The notes beneath the pieces were generated by a model. The model made no database searches, was not told where the DNA came from, and was given only the letters and a program-made list of their open reading frames with translations. The translations under genes and the position numbers were made by a program. Shown here in pieces: positions 44,445 to 55,955 of a DNA stretch of 64,000 nucleotides. Source of the DNA: Ignelater luminosus (lineage: Eukaryota > Arthropoda > Insecta > Coleoptera > Elateridae); contig VTPC01003975.1 in the NCBI GenBank assembly GCA_011009095.1, positions 17,626-81,625 of the forward strand, read 5' to 3'. How positions within the stretch are numbered: position 1 is the stretch's first letter; each line of letters starts with the position of its first letter.

Positions 44445-44696
44445 CAGAGTGATTGCAAATGATTGAAGGTGGTTTGAATTTGGCGCCACATTTAAATTAT
44501 TTTCATGTTGGCACTACTTGTTTACTTTTTGCAATCTGTCAAATAATATAATCTTTTTTGAGGTTATACAGTATTGTTTGTTGTTATACTTTGTAAACAA
44601 CACAGATTGCAAAAAGTAAACAAGTAGTGCCAACATGAAAATAATTTAAATGTGGCGCCAAATTCAAACTATCCTCACTCATTTACAATCACTCTG
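44445..44696. mobile_element. MITE O, near-perfect hairpin (252 bp)
   Basis: TIRs of about 100 bp beginning CAGAGTGATTGCAAATGA are nearly identical inverted copies, TA-flanked (44443-44444, 44697-44698). A short loop of about 50 bases separates them. Non-coding. Confidence 0.95.
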
Positions 44697-44698
44697 TA

Positions 44699-47600
44699 GA
44701 ATATCCCATCATATGATGTGGACTTTTCTGTGAACACTCCTACAATGTAGACATGGACAGTCACATTCAAACCCAAATTATCAACTTACCTTTTTCATTG
44801 GGGAAAGTTTAGGAAAAGAAGATAAAACAAAATCCGCTTTAAAATGTCTAGAATCATTTTTTACTCTAAATATTGAAGTTTATTACCAGCATTAAGAAAT
44901 TCATTAAGGTATTTATAGACGTTTTTCAACACAAAGCTTTATGCTATTGTTTTGGGCCCGCTTGACTGACAGGTTATTACACGAAAACATCTTAAGAAGG
45001 CTTATTTACTGTTTATAGAAATTAAATACAGACGTTATGTCCTAACTGTTCTGAACCCGCTTGATTGACAGGTGACTTAATGAAAGAAAAAAATCAAATT
45101 TTGTCTATAACTCAAAAAGGCAACAGTGGACATCGGTGATGTGATTCAGTTTTTTTTTTCTAGCGGTGCTACTAGTTTCAAGATACCGGTATTTACCTCA
45201 AATTTAGACCGCCCTATACATCATGAGACGCAAAATTATAACTTCCTATCTAGAGACTACGCTTGCCCGATGTGTTATTTCTAAAGATAAAGAAATACAG
45301 TTGGCAAAACAAAACAAAACAATATTGTTGAAATGAAATAGTATATTTAAAATAATTTGAAATAATATTGTAATTATTTCCAAAACAAATGTTTTAACCA
45401 AGCGCCTAAATCAGTTAAAACCAGATGTATAACTAACTGAAAATGTATTTACACCAATGAGCAATTTATGAAAATTAAGCAGTGCATTAATGCATTGGTT
45501 TAAACATTTATTTACCTCTTTCTGTTTGTGTTGGATATCAAATTAAAATTTGCATAAAGCATATTAAGTACTACCTACCTATATAGAGGTTCACCAAAAT
45601 GTAGATATAAAACTTTCCATACTGATTTAAAGATAAAAAACGTGAATAGTTAAGTCTAATCGAATACCTAAATTACAAATAAAATGCCCATTTAAAGTAA
45701 AAAAATTGATTTTACTTTACAAATATGCGGCAATTCTGAAAATTGCGGCACTATAGTATTACACAAAGATTTTGTATTTTATGGAAATAACTTTCAGATT
45801 ATTATGTTACAACATGAAAAATAGAGTTACCTTGGTTGTCAATGCGACAAACAATAATTCTTATAGGTTAATTGTCATTATTGACAGTTTACTTTAGATG
45901 CAGTTGTTTTACACGTTTTACAGCACCCGAGTTGTTAACATGATTAATTCTTTTATTACCAACCTAAGAAAAACATCTGTCAAAGCTAAACCGAATTTAG
46001 ATGAAAAGGAAAAATAAGAAATAAATTTAAGAAAAACGTTTTTAGATGCTTTCTTTTCTAAAAAATAAATTTAAGAAATTCGTTTTTTTATAAAAATAGC
46101 TTTTTACAATCTAAATTTCTGTGATTAAATTTTTATCTAAATATTTTTTACGCCGCATTGTTGACCGTAAATTCTCTGGAGAGCATAAGTTTCCAATTTT
46201 TTTTGTGTTTACATAATTTAAAAAACTTCGCTTTACATTTTATTACCTAATATTTCTTATTGATGGATTTAATATTTATACAGAAAATGTGGAGAAGTAC
46301 AGTAAATAGCAATTTTTATACCATTTTTAAGAAAGAAAAAAGGTACACCAAACGTCACAACTTGCGCTGCAATATAAATTTATTACAAAAATCCAATTTG
46401 TAAATTTGAAATTCGATGAACCGGTTTTTAAATGTACATCCAGGAAATTACATTTTTTGGGGAAAGCATTAAAATAAGAAATAAAATACATATAAAATTC
46501 ATGTTAAACGTTTCACAGGTTATATAATAAAAATTCATGCAACTACATAACATTTTAACTTTTCTAATGTTGCTCCGGCTTTATTATATTTTTCAACTAA
46601 AATTTAAAGAACAATGCAAACACAACATGTATAATTATAAAAAATAGTACCTACTTTTTTTTACTGTCACGTGCTTTTTTCTAGTTTTCAATTTTGCACA
46701 AATTACATATTTACATAAAAAGAACGATACCAAATTTTATTTAACGGGCATTTTAAACTTCTTAACTATAATTTTTTTAAATATTTTATACTTACCAAAC
46801 GCAACTGCAAAACCAACGAGGCAATAATTACACTTTTCACTCGAAATAAATCTAAAGTGTCAACATCAAATTCAAAACAAAATTATGCAAATATCACGGT
46901 TGATATGTATTAATCAACTCTGCCGTGATTTTGTTTTAATCTCGCGAGAATTCAATTGAAGTAGTGTCTATCAGTCGGTCAACGTGATAATTTAGAAATA
47001 CTAGGAGACGCAACGATATCGCCCACACGAGGTTTCCACGCGAACTGTGGAAAATCTTCGGCGACCCAATGCTCGTCGTCGCAGCGTTCAGTCTAAACAG
47101 CCCGTTGTCATAACAACACCGACGCCAAGCAAAGTATAGTAATGCAAGTAAATGTAAATTTATTACGAGTGAGGTTCTTCCCGTTTTGTGACTTTATTAC
47201 TTAAAATGCATAATTATTTTAAAGAGAACTTTTATGTTGTTTACTTTCTCTTAACGGGATAGTAAGGCGCAACAATATAATGTTTCCAAAACAACATCAT
47301 TATTTTTAATTGGTTATTTAAAAAAACGAAAGCACTTGCAAAAATATGCGGAAAATTTAAAGTTTTCTTTTGAAAGTTTACAAGTTGTATTAAATGCATC
47401 TACATCTAGATATAAATTAGCGATTAGTAGATTTTTACAGAAAACTAGTTCTAGAATAGGGTTGCCTTTAATGTTCTCTAAAACTATACGCAAATATGCT
47501 TAACTTGATGTTTAACTATAGTATTTGGAAACATATATCATAGTCTTGTTTATACTTGCTATATGGTCTGCTTAATTTAACCTCTCCAACTGATGTCTCT

Positions 47601-49414
47601 TATTTACTCGGATGTTTATGTTATTCAATAGTAATACTATAAATACCAACTTTGAAAAAGTGCAGCTCGCATTTCGAGTAACTTATTCCGTATAATAAAA
47701 ATAATTCAGATGTAACATATGTATATCTGAGAAAAATACATTTCACAGATTACTACAAATTTTCTCGTTTACAGAAAATACATATTTGGACAACTAGAAG
47801 ATAAAAGAATTCATTTCGAAGACGGTTTTTTTATTGTTTAATATTCAAAAGAATACTTGTTATCATTTTACATTTTCTTCCGATATGTGTTACTTCCTTT
47901 TCTTTTAATAATAATAACAATAATTTTAAAAAAAGACTCAAGAACAGATATTTAGTATTTGACAAGCCGTTGACAAACAGCCAGCAATCAGCGCTTCTAC
48001 ATTTATGTACAAAGTGTCCCATTCTCGATATAAGTATTTGAACAGTATCTCGCCTATTATTACACATAGAATAATAATTTTTCAAACCTTCCTTTTATCT
48101 CATTTTTAGAATTGTTCTCCCACCAATCATTTTCGAATTAGAAACGGAATTTTAATAAATTAATTTAGTCACTAAAATATCTCGGCAGTTCGTTGTAAAA
48201 TAATGTACTTAAAGGTAACTTACTAGTTTCAAGAAAATAGCAAAGATAAGACATGCAAAACACAACAGGGATTTCGAAAACAAGTAGCCTGTGAAGGTAA
48301 ATATATGGCGGTTTGCATAAGCAAACATTTTATCAAACAACTGACATATTTTATTGGCGTAATCAAGCTTGCGAGGTAAAAATACCGATAAAAATTACTG
48401 ACAAAGGAAAGAATATTTGCTTCGTGTTATTTTATCATTATTATGTATATCGAGATTCTGTAAAGCATAACAGTTTGTAAACTGTAAAATTCGACAACTC
48501 GAGAATTCTCTATCCATCCTGAAATTTTCAGCTAAAGTTTTACTTACTTGTAACTGGTCATCTGCTTCGAATGCTCCGCTAGGGAAACTCAGGTTTTAAA
48601 CACAATGCAATTGTTCGGATGCACAACACACTTTGATCACTAAGTATACATATTTAAATCTGCTAAGTATAGCAATCTCTTTATATTTTCCTGTATAAAA
48701 AACAATTCGATCTTTGTCCTTTGATCATTAAATCAGATTCTATCGTAAAATAGGGAAATTCAACTCGAAGCACATCACGTAACATAAACATTCGCATAAC
48801 CTAACCATGAATTAAAACAGACCAAGTTAACGCTTTTAAGTTAAACACCAAAGATGTAAGACAGCACTAATGCACCAATTAATAGTTAGTAATAACTAAA
48901 GGCTGTTTCAGTTTTATTATTAGAAAGTTTTTCAGAACGAAAAGTCCAGCAAATTTAAATTAAATTCTTATGGCTATTCACGACCCGCGTGCGCGTAAAA
49001 TCGCCACATCACTACTAAATAATGCAACGACTTATGGGTAAAGCCGTGGTGTACAATTTCGCCAGGATTGGTTGATAGTTATGTCTTAAGATCAGTCATC
49101 TAAAAGCGATAATTTTATGTAATTAAAACTTAAATGTGTACACACACATAAAATAAAATATAAACTTTTCATAAAATTGGAATTCAAACGTTAAAAAAAT
49201 ATTGGAAATTTGTTCAAGAAAAGTATTATACAGAATGTTCCAGAAATAAACGAAAGTATTAAAACAGCAGATTTCTAATCTCTATCCTAACAGTAAGCGT
49301 CAAAATCAATTTTTAAAAACCATTCCTGTACATAAGGTCATTGTTGGGTATTTTATGCTTTCCGCATAAACTTGTGTGCTACACAGAGTGTTTTTAAATT
49401 GCATGGGAAAAATA
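44699..49414. other. Long AT-rich region with no supported gene
   Basis: Direct repeats of about 30 bp around the motif CCCGCTTGA-TGACAGGT occur near 44955-44985 and 45052-45085. A GC-richer island at 46930-47120 contains a perfect RFX-type X-box. A minus-strand frame at 47831-48085 has no recognisable similarity. No TE ends were found between 45.2 and 49.2 kb, unusual for this window. Confidence 0.5.
47104..47117. promoter_or_regulatory. RFX X-box-like palindrome
   Basis: GTTGTCATAACAAC fits the X-box consensus RYYNYY-N(1-3)-RRNRAC perfectly and is palindromic. In insects RFX drives ciliary genes, usually within a few hundred bases of their starts. It sits in the only GC-richer strip of this region, but no linked gene was recognised. 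Confidence 0.3.
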
Positions 49415-50128
49415 CAGGGTGTTTCTTAATGATGGTAAACAACTTTAATAGATAATTCCTGGGCTAATTATAAGTAAAAAAGTTCATATAAACAACTATA
49501 TTAAAATGCACCCCTTCCGAGATACAGGGCGTTAAGATTACACAATTATTCAAGACTGTAATGTAATACGTAAGATTGCAGGCCTGCATAGCAGCTACGG
49601 GTGACCATCTTGAACATCTTATTTAATGGTGAAATTAAATACTGACCCCCCTTGTGTATAATAAACAATTTTATTTTAATCAATGCTGGTGAAATACACG
49701 AAACTCTGTTAATACAAGGAAATCTGCATTTTAAATTATCTCGAGAACAGTACGTTTTAGGGGACAAATACAAGAATACCTTTTTATCCTAAATTAAATA
49801 GGAAAGTGGAAAATATTATCAATTTTCAGGAAAATCACAGTGGCGTAGGCTTTATCTGGGGAGAAAGTACAGAACCCCCCTGTATCGCAACCACTGGATT
49901 TAATTTTTCATCAATTATCTTATCAAATTGGCCTTGGGACGAAAACGAAAAACAAATTATATTGCATAACAAAAACGTAACGAAAAACCAATTTTTTTCT
50001 ATAAATTCTAACGCCCTGTACCTCGGAAGGAGTGCATTTTAGGACACTTGTTTATATGAACTTTTTTACTTATAATTAGCCCAGGAATTATCTATTAAAA
50101 TTTTTTACCATCATTAGGAAACACCTTG
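49415..50128. mobile_element. MITE-like element P (714 bp)
   Basis: The TIRs begin CAGGGTGTTTCTTAATGATG and run about 120 bp, including TAATTCCTGGGCTAATTATA, TA-flanked (49413-49414, 50129-50130). The centre contains AT-rich DNA and open frames with no known similarity (49806-50042). Non-autonomous mariner-type. Confidence 0.9.
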
Positions 50129-50189
50129 TATAAGAACATTATTTTACAGCGAAAAATAAGAAAAAAACTTAGATAAGATGGATAGATAA

Positions 50190-51139
50190 CACGGTGACAG
50201 TTGTGGGAGAGGATGTTGACCTTCTGGTGATCATGGTAGAGCTTGGTACTCTTTCTAACGTCTACTTCTTTAAGCCAAAAAAAAAGGAAAAGTCCCATCA
50301 ACTTTATACCATCCGCCAAGTGCCTTGAAGAAAATTGTTGCTGATTACATTTTATTTCTCCATACCATGAATGGTTTCGACACAACGTCGGCTCTTTACA
50401 ACCAGGGTAAAGTGAAGTTCCTGATAACCATAAGAAAGAACCCTAATCTCGGAAAAACGATTACAATATTTACAGACCCTGACGCTGATTCGGAGGCAGT
50501 TGTCAATGCAGGGAAAGAATCTCTGCTTGCTTTGTATAGGTACAGGCAGTACATAACATCGGCCTATAAGGTGACATCAAATATTTCCAGGCTCCCCCCC
50601 TCCCCACAGAAGCTGCAACACGACTGAGAGTACACTATCAAGTTCAGCTGTAGCTGGGAATGGAAAAAAACTCACAAGAGTGGGAGTGGAAAATAATGAA
50701 GAACGGCCTTATATAGCCCCCTACATCTGAAAAGCTTTTGCAACGTGTTTCCTGCAAATTCAAGGATTGCAAAGGAAATTGCGGCTTTAGGAGGGTCGCC
50801 CTGTTCTACTCTAAATTATGCAAAACCTATGTAGAGACCTGCGACAACACAGAAAAATACTGCACCGATGAGAAAAATGATATTGACGATCCTTATGGCC
50901 AACCACTGACCCAAACTGTGTCTGCTAAGAAACAAGATATTTTGATTACTTTACACAAATTCAAAACTAAAGCAACTATTTTTCATTTCATTCATTCATT
51001 TTTCAGATGAGCAACCTGACTTTTCTAGTATCGGTCATCAGTTTCCAGATGAGTAGCCTGGACCTTTTTGTATCGGTCAAAATATTTCAGATGAGCAGCC
51101 CGGACATTCTAGTGCCAAACGTCGCCGGCGAAATTAATT
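50190..51139 (+). pseudogene. Relic of a repetitive invertebrate gene (PIN/nuclease-like fold plus Cys-rich tail)
   Basis: Plus-strand blocks in order: NTVTVVGEDVDLLVIMVELG and NVYFFKPKKKEKSHQLYTI (50190-50315); after a shift, ILFLHTMNGFDTTSALYNQG (50350-50410), TIFTDPDADSEAVVNAGKES and LPPSPQKLQHD (to 50625); then, with stops, a cysteine-rich tail FKDCKGNCGFRRVAL near 50755-50800. After an AG at 51001-51002, three repeats of (F/I)(S/P)DEQPG-type units end in AKRRRRN at 51139. Such proteins occur in many near-identical copies in invertebrates and are probably carried by a transposon. The VVGxDxDLLV and GCDTTSA-type blocks suggest a PIN/FEN-like nuclease fold, which is an inference. This copy is dead. 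Confidence 0.6.
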
Positions 51140-51627
51140 GAGTTTTTTATGTATAATTCCTTGTTCTTATTTGCACTATTGTTTATTATTTAATTACATA
51201 GTAACATTAAACTTTTTTTTTTATTAAAAAACCTGTTATGCTTTATTACTACATACCTTCATGTACACACATTAGGTGTATTCAAAAATCAATTCAATAA
51301 ACTTAAAGCAATAAACAATTAATTAACATTAATTAATTAAGTTGAAAATAAAGGTAAAAGCAAGCCACTGCATTTCAAATTACATATGATATTGTATAAA
51401 AATATACAACTTCACCTCTGTGTGAACCGGTGTGAACTGTCAAAGAGTTCAGGTGTATATCACTTATCTTACTTTCTAATAAATTGTTATTATTAATTAA
51501 ATCAAAAATTGTTATTACCACTAAACTTAATTAAGAATTAACCAGTAAAATTGCTTTTAATAAGAACATTGTGAAAATAGAGCTCAGTTCTGGGAAATGG
51601 GAGAGCGATTCCTGGCTTTGCCGCTGC

Positions 51628-51960
51628 GCCCTCTAGCGCCTAAACCGTTTGCCTGACAAAAAGACGTAGCAGACATAATTTGTAGGTAATTAAATGTAAT
51701 CTATTTTTGTATGGGGGCGAGTTTGTCGAAAAGTGCATAGTTTTCAAGTTATAAGTGAAAAACTGAGAAAGATCCCGGTTTTTGGCCAATTATGGGATTT
51801 TTCCCAGATAACGCGCTCTAGTGACAAAACCGTGCGTCTGACGAAACAAACCTGAGACACATAATTTGTAGATCATGTAATGTAGTTTATTTTTGTATAG
51901 AAGTGTTTCTCGAAAGGGGCGTAGTTTTCGAATTATAAGCGAAAAACTGCAAAACGTGCA
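51628..51960. repeat. Two diverged tandem units of about 180 bp
   Basis: Unit 1 (about 51628-51775) and unit 2 (about 51810-51960) share CTCTAG, ACATAATTTGTAG, TTATTTTTGTAT-like and TAAGYGAAAAACTG blocks in the same order. They may belong to an old MITE or satellite. Non-coding. Confidence 0.7.
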
Positions 51961-52253
51961 AAGATTTTGCGGTTTTTTGGAAAGCAATAACTTTACGTCA
52001 AATTCGCATTCAGCATCCCAAGAAACAATAAGAACGATAGAGAAAAGAAGTTCTATATTTTTTCCCATTTCAGCCCTTTTTTGAAATTGATTGTTTCCAA
52101 TCTGAAGTTGAAAAGATAGATTTTGCTTTCAAGTATTAATAAATATCTTAATATTATACAGGCCGTTTCAGAAAATCGTTGACATAGAGCGTTTTATTGC
52201 ATCATCAATCCTTCAGGGAATACAATTTTATCGGCCCGGATAGTGTAGCAGTG

Positions 52254-52276
52254 ATGAGTGATGAGTGATGACACCT
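52254..52276. repeat. Short (TGATGAG)3 tandem repeat
   Basis: Three near-perfect 7-bp units. About 330 bases further, at 52583-52665, ATCGATT-like words (GAATCGATTT, TTAATCGATT, AAATCGATTT) recur at short intervals. Confidence 0.6.
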
Positions 52277-52713
52277 GCCGCAATACACTAATAGTGTAAA
52301 TAGGCATACACAGGGCAAAGCTGTATTGGACCCACGTAAGTTAGAGCCTGGAGTCAAGAGGAAATCTCTTTTGTGATCGAGTTCACAGAATCATATGACC
52401 TTGTAGTTTGTGTTCACATTAGATAAACAACATATGATTCCTGGATCGATTTCAAACAATTTTAGTGGTACAGATGTTATATGTGATTAATGTTTATATA
52501 CTCCTAATAAGGAGAGATTATCCTCGCGTCATTAACTTGTGTTGCACATTCTGATACTTCGCTCGGTGCGTTTGTCTATCAGAATCGAGTTAAATTGATC
52601 TGAATCGATTTTGAATAAATCTTAATCGATTCAAATCGATTTTAGTTTATGGTTTATGAATCGATTTATCCTTATTGTGATTGATTAATCGCTGAAAATA
52701 GAATATTATGTAT

Positions 52714-52834
52714 TAGGGCGTAAAATACATATTTAAAGCCCAAGTGTGGAATTTGTGATCCAAGGCAACGCCGAGGCTTACAACCATCAAGGGCTTCAAT
52801 ATGCCAGAGATGCATTGAATATTTTATACGCCAC
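52714..52834. repeat. Foldback repeat (TAGGGCGTAAAATACATATT)
   Basis: The left TTAGGGCGTAAAATACATAT...AAAGCCC and the right GGGCTTCAATATG...GAATATTTTATACGCC are inverted with a loop holding GTGGAATTTGTGATCCAAGG. It resembles a terminal or solo MITE hairpin. The target duplication is unclear. Confidence 0.6.
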
Positions 52835-53034
52835 TATTGCAATAGATAATAATTAATTAATAATTACATTTTCAATTTCTAGAATTTTTCTTTCAGGTTT
52901 TTTAAACATAATTTTAAAACTTTGCGTAATAATTAACAGTAAACAACTAAAATAATACACATTTACATAACAACGGGCTTTTACTTTATTTCAAGCCCGT
53001 TGCTAGCACTTTAAAGCCCGCGGGCTATAACAAC

Positions 53035-53105
53035 TAACTTTAGGCCCTACAAACAAGTACATAATGACCAATTTTAAGCCTGATTGTGCATAAATGACTT
53101 TTTTC
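53035..53105 (+). repeat. Dispersed repeat, second copy
   Basis: It matches 8012-8080 with about 90% identity by eye, from TTTAGGCCCTA through AAACAAGTACATAATGACCA. It is directly preceded by AAGCCCGTTGCTAGCACTTT-like sequence absent from the other locus. Unclassified. Confidence 0.65.
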
Positions 53106-53139
53106 TGAATCGATTTTCAATTCATGAATTCTTGAATCG

Positions 53140-54470
53140 CCCAAGCCTACTCCTAGCATCATGAGGCTGTTAATACATTGCTTTGCAGAATGTAAGTCAG
53201 AAATTAGCATTAAAAGAGTTTTTTAAACTTATTTTATTATAAGCTACTTGGTAGTTTGAAGTCTTGGTAGAAATTTTGAACGTCGGCTGCGTCTCAGTCC
53301 AAAAGCATCTCCATCAACTGCAAACATACACTTACATCCCTTGTAGCTTAAATAACTATTACTTTGCATTTCACTCACTTTAATTTTTTAGAAAATTTAT
53401 TATTTCACTTTTTTCTATTTTGGTCTTTCAATTCTTTTTCTTTATTTTTTGACAGTCTTGAAAAATCTCAGACTTAAAGTTACAATGCAAGATGGAATTT
53501 ATTCAGCTCTTAGTTACAGATAAATAACAAAAAGACACGTTCAAGGTTCAAAAACTGTATTTGATGGGATGTACAGGCTATCTCACTCACATTTGTTATA
53601 TTCCAATTTTTTTATTGTTTCACCTAACAATAGATTGTCAATCATACATTGCAGTTTATATTATTAGAGCAAAACAGATAGAATACTTTTTGTTACAACT
53701 GAGTAGGAATTTAGCAATGAAACACTATAAATTCTCGATTTCTATGAAAATTAGTGTCTATGAAAAATAGTTTATTGATGAAGATGCATAGTTGAAAAAA
53801 CTCTATTTCATTAAACTTTTCATGTAGTTTTTCACAAACAGTATGACCAAACCTTCTGAATTTCTGAAATGTTTATGTTACAAATGATTTCACTAATATA
53901 CAAAACTGAACTTTTTGAATGTTACATGCACTAAAAAGTGTGATTCTTATAGAATTCTTCCTGCTGATTCCAAATCTACTTTCCAAATTTTTCCAGCACG
54001 TAAGGTTTTTGAGTTAAACACGTTCGAAATTTCAGATTTTAATTTTCTATGGAATAATAAAGGTACTGCATTGGACAGATTAAATTGAACAGCGACTGTT
54101 AGGTAGGTAACCGGTCGTATCTGATGTGTTTGTCGGGTTGCCTAGATTTATCAGGACCGAAACAAGTTACATTTTTAATTTGGTATTTTTCTTTAATTAA
54201 ATGAGGAATTTTATAATAAAGCGACAATATTACATGATAAATAATAGACAGATAATTCAAACACAACTAAATAATGGCGAAATTTATGAATGTGGAAGAA
54301 TAGGTTGTGAAATTAGAAATAAATTGTACCAGTTTTATATTTTAGTGAGAAAAATCTTTTTTTTTGTAAAATGAAGCATCAAGAATGTGCATAGAATTTT
54401 TTTTAATATGTATACAATCAATTTATAAAATATTTCCATGGCTAATTAACAAAAAAAAAGGGCCGCACGT
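53140..54470. other. No gene supported
   Basis: AT-rich DNA. A plus-strand frame at 53561-53770 is AT-rich and low in complexity and resembles no protein. No TE termini were seen. Confidence 0.5.
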
Positions 54471-54479
54471 CAGAAATGT

Positions 54480-55100
54480 CACGCCTTCATATGAAAGTAT
54501 GGAAAATTTGTTTTTTAAAGGAAACCTTCACCATCTTTTTCATCGCCTTTAGAAAGTTTTACATCAATCCCAATTTCATGTGAAGAATTGGCAGCAGCAT
54601 TTTTTTGTGAGTTAACGAGAGGCTCACAAATGACATTCTTAATTCCGGGAGTAAGGTTACTTCTTTCTGGCCATTGCTTCTTAATATAATGAGTTTTTCT
54701 GTCCCACTCCCACAGAAAATAGCAAACTTTTGTGTACCCCAACTCTAAACCCACTACTAGGGCTACAACTTTTAAATCTGCACAAATTTGCCATTGAAAC
54801 CTCTGGTACTGTTTTATCCAGTAATAGCTTTCATAAGACTCCTTGAACAATGGGAACAGAAGGATTTTCATTTCCATTATGAAGGAGAACAGCTTTCAGG
54901 CTCATTTTCGAGGAGTCTATCGAGTCTCCACTCTTCTGGATTGTGCTATTGGCCCACTGCCTCTAGTAAAGCATTGACATCTTTACAGAATGCCAGGTAA
55001 TCTTGATTTGAAGATAAATGCTGCAGTTCTTGCTGCCTATTGTGGAATGCGCATATTCTTGTCCTGTCTAATAAATTCCATTAATTCCTAATTAGTCCCC
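54480..55100 (-). pseudogene. Relic of a recurrent arthropod gene family of unknown function
   Basis: Minus-strand blocks in order: ICAFHNRQQELQHLSSNQDY and LAFCKDVNALLEAVGQ (about 55060-54950), EEWRL, then WQICADLKVVALVVGLELGY (54792-54733), TKVCYFLWEWDR, WPERSNLTPG and, in a second frame, LPILHMKLGLM.NFLKAM (54590-54530). The order matches an uncharacterised protein repeated many times in arthropod genomes, with blocks of the type FCxDV, EEWRLFIDS, QWxICGDLKVVALLLGLQ and HIKLGLMKNFVKAL. Copy number suggests it is TE-borne. Frameshifts and stops make this copy dead. Function unknown. Confidence 0.65.
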
Positions 55101-55926
55101 AAAATCAGATTTATCCAAACTATTTCGTTATTTGGGGAATTAAGATGCATGATTAAAGAAGTATTGTGGTTTAAAGTGGCTCCGAGAATTGGAAATTCAA
55201 AGAAATAAATATAAAGGGCAGGATTATGCTAATTTGGGGTAAAAATCAACAATTACAAACAAATGGTGTGCAATGCACAAAGTCTGATGACATATTCAGA
55301 TTAAGCAGGCAAAATTACATAAGAATCAGCCAAGATTCTTCCTGTAACAAAATCTTTGTCTATCAGTGTTTCCACTAAAAGTTTACTGTTGTTTCATACA
55401 CTTTTTAAGTATCTGAATGTAATTTCAAGTCTAATTGCCATAAGAACCTACACAAAAAAACTGCAGCATTTGATTAATTAGAAAATTTATATAAAATAAT
55501 TAATTTACAATTTACATATGAATTATTTCAACCAAATCTAGTCGTTTTCAATTAGCTAGACAAACCTTAAAATTGGTGTTTGATTCTTAATACCAACCAG
55601 TTTTTGTGCACATACATGCCTCCATTCGTATTGAAAGGTTACAGTTCTCTGTCACAGTTGTGTATGTAAAAGCTCACAACATTAAAACTAAATGATTGAA
55701 ATATGTCAGGCTGAGTTGGATGTTATAATAAGTAGAAACGTGTTTTATCATAATTGACTTCTAAAGCTGTTTAATCAATTCATTTATTACTCAATTTCTT
55801 AAATTACAGATTCTTAGCTCGAATAGTAGAAATTATTAGAATATAAATTTAAACAAAACAACAAAGTGCAAAGAAAAATTGAAGACTAATAAACATTAAT
55901 CGTATAATAAAAAATATCGTTAAAAG
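55101..55926. other. Intergenic, no gene seen
   Basis: AT-rich DNA between a relic and the 3' end of PDAP1; no TE ends or coding signal. Confidence 0.6.
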
Positions 55927-55932
55927 TTTATT
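55927..55932 (-). terminator. Poly(A) signal of PDAP1
   Basis: AATAAA on the minus strand, 24 bases after the stop codon of PDAP1. This gives a very short 3' UTR if used. Confidence 0.7.
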
Positions 55933-55955
55933 GCAGCAAGCATTACATAATTTCA

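Noticed and set aside
47831..48085. 84-codon minus-strand frame
   Set aside because: No similarity, AT-rich composition, no splice or promoter context.
54788..55000. Plus-strand 70-codon frame
   Set aside because: Opposite strand of the arthropod multi-copy gene relic, which has recognisable blocks.
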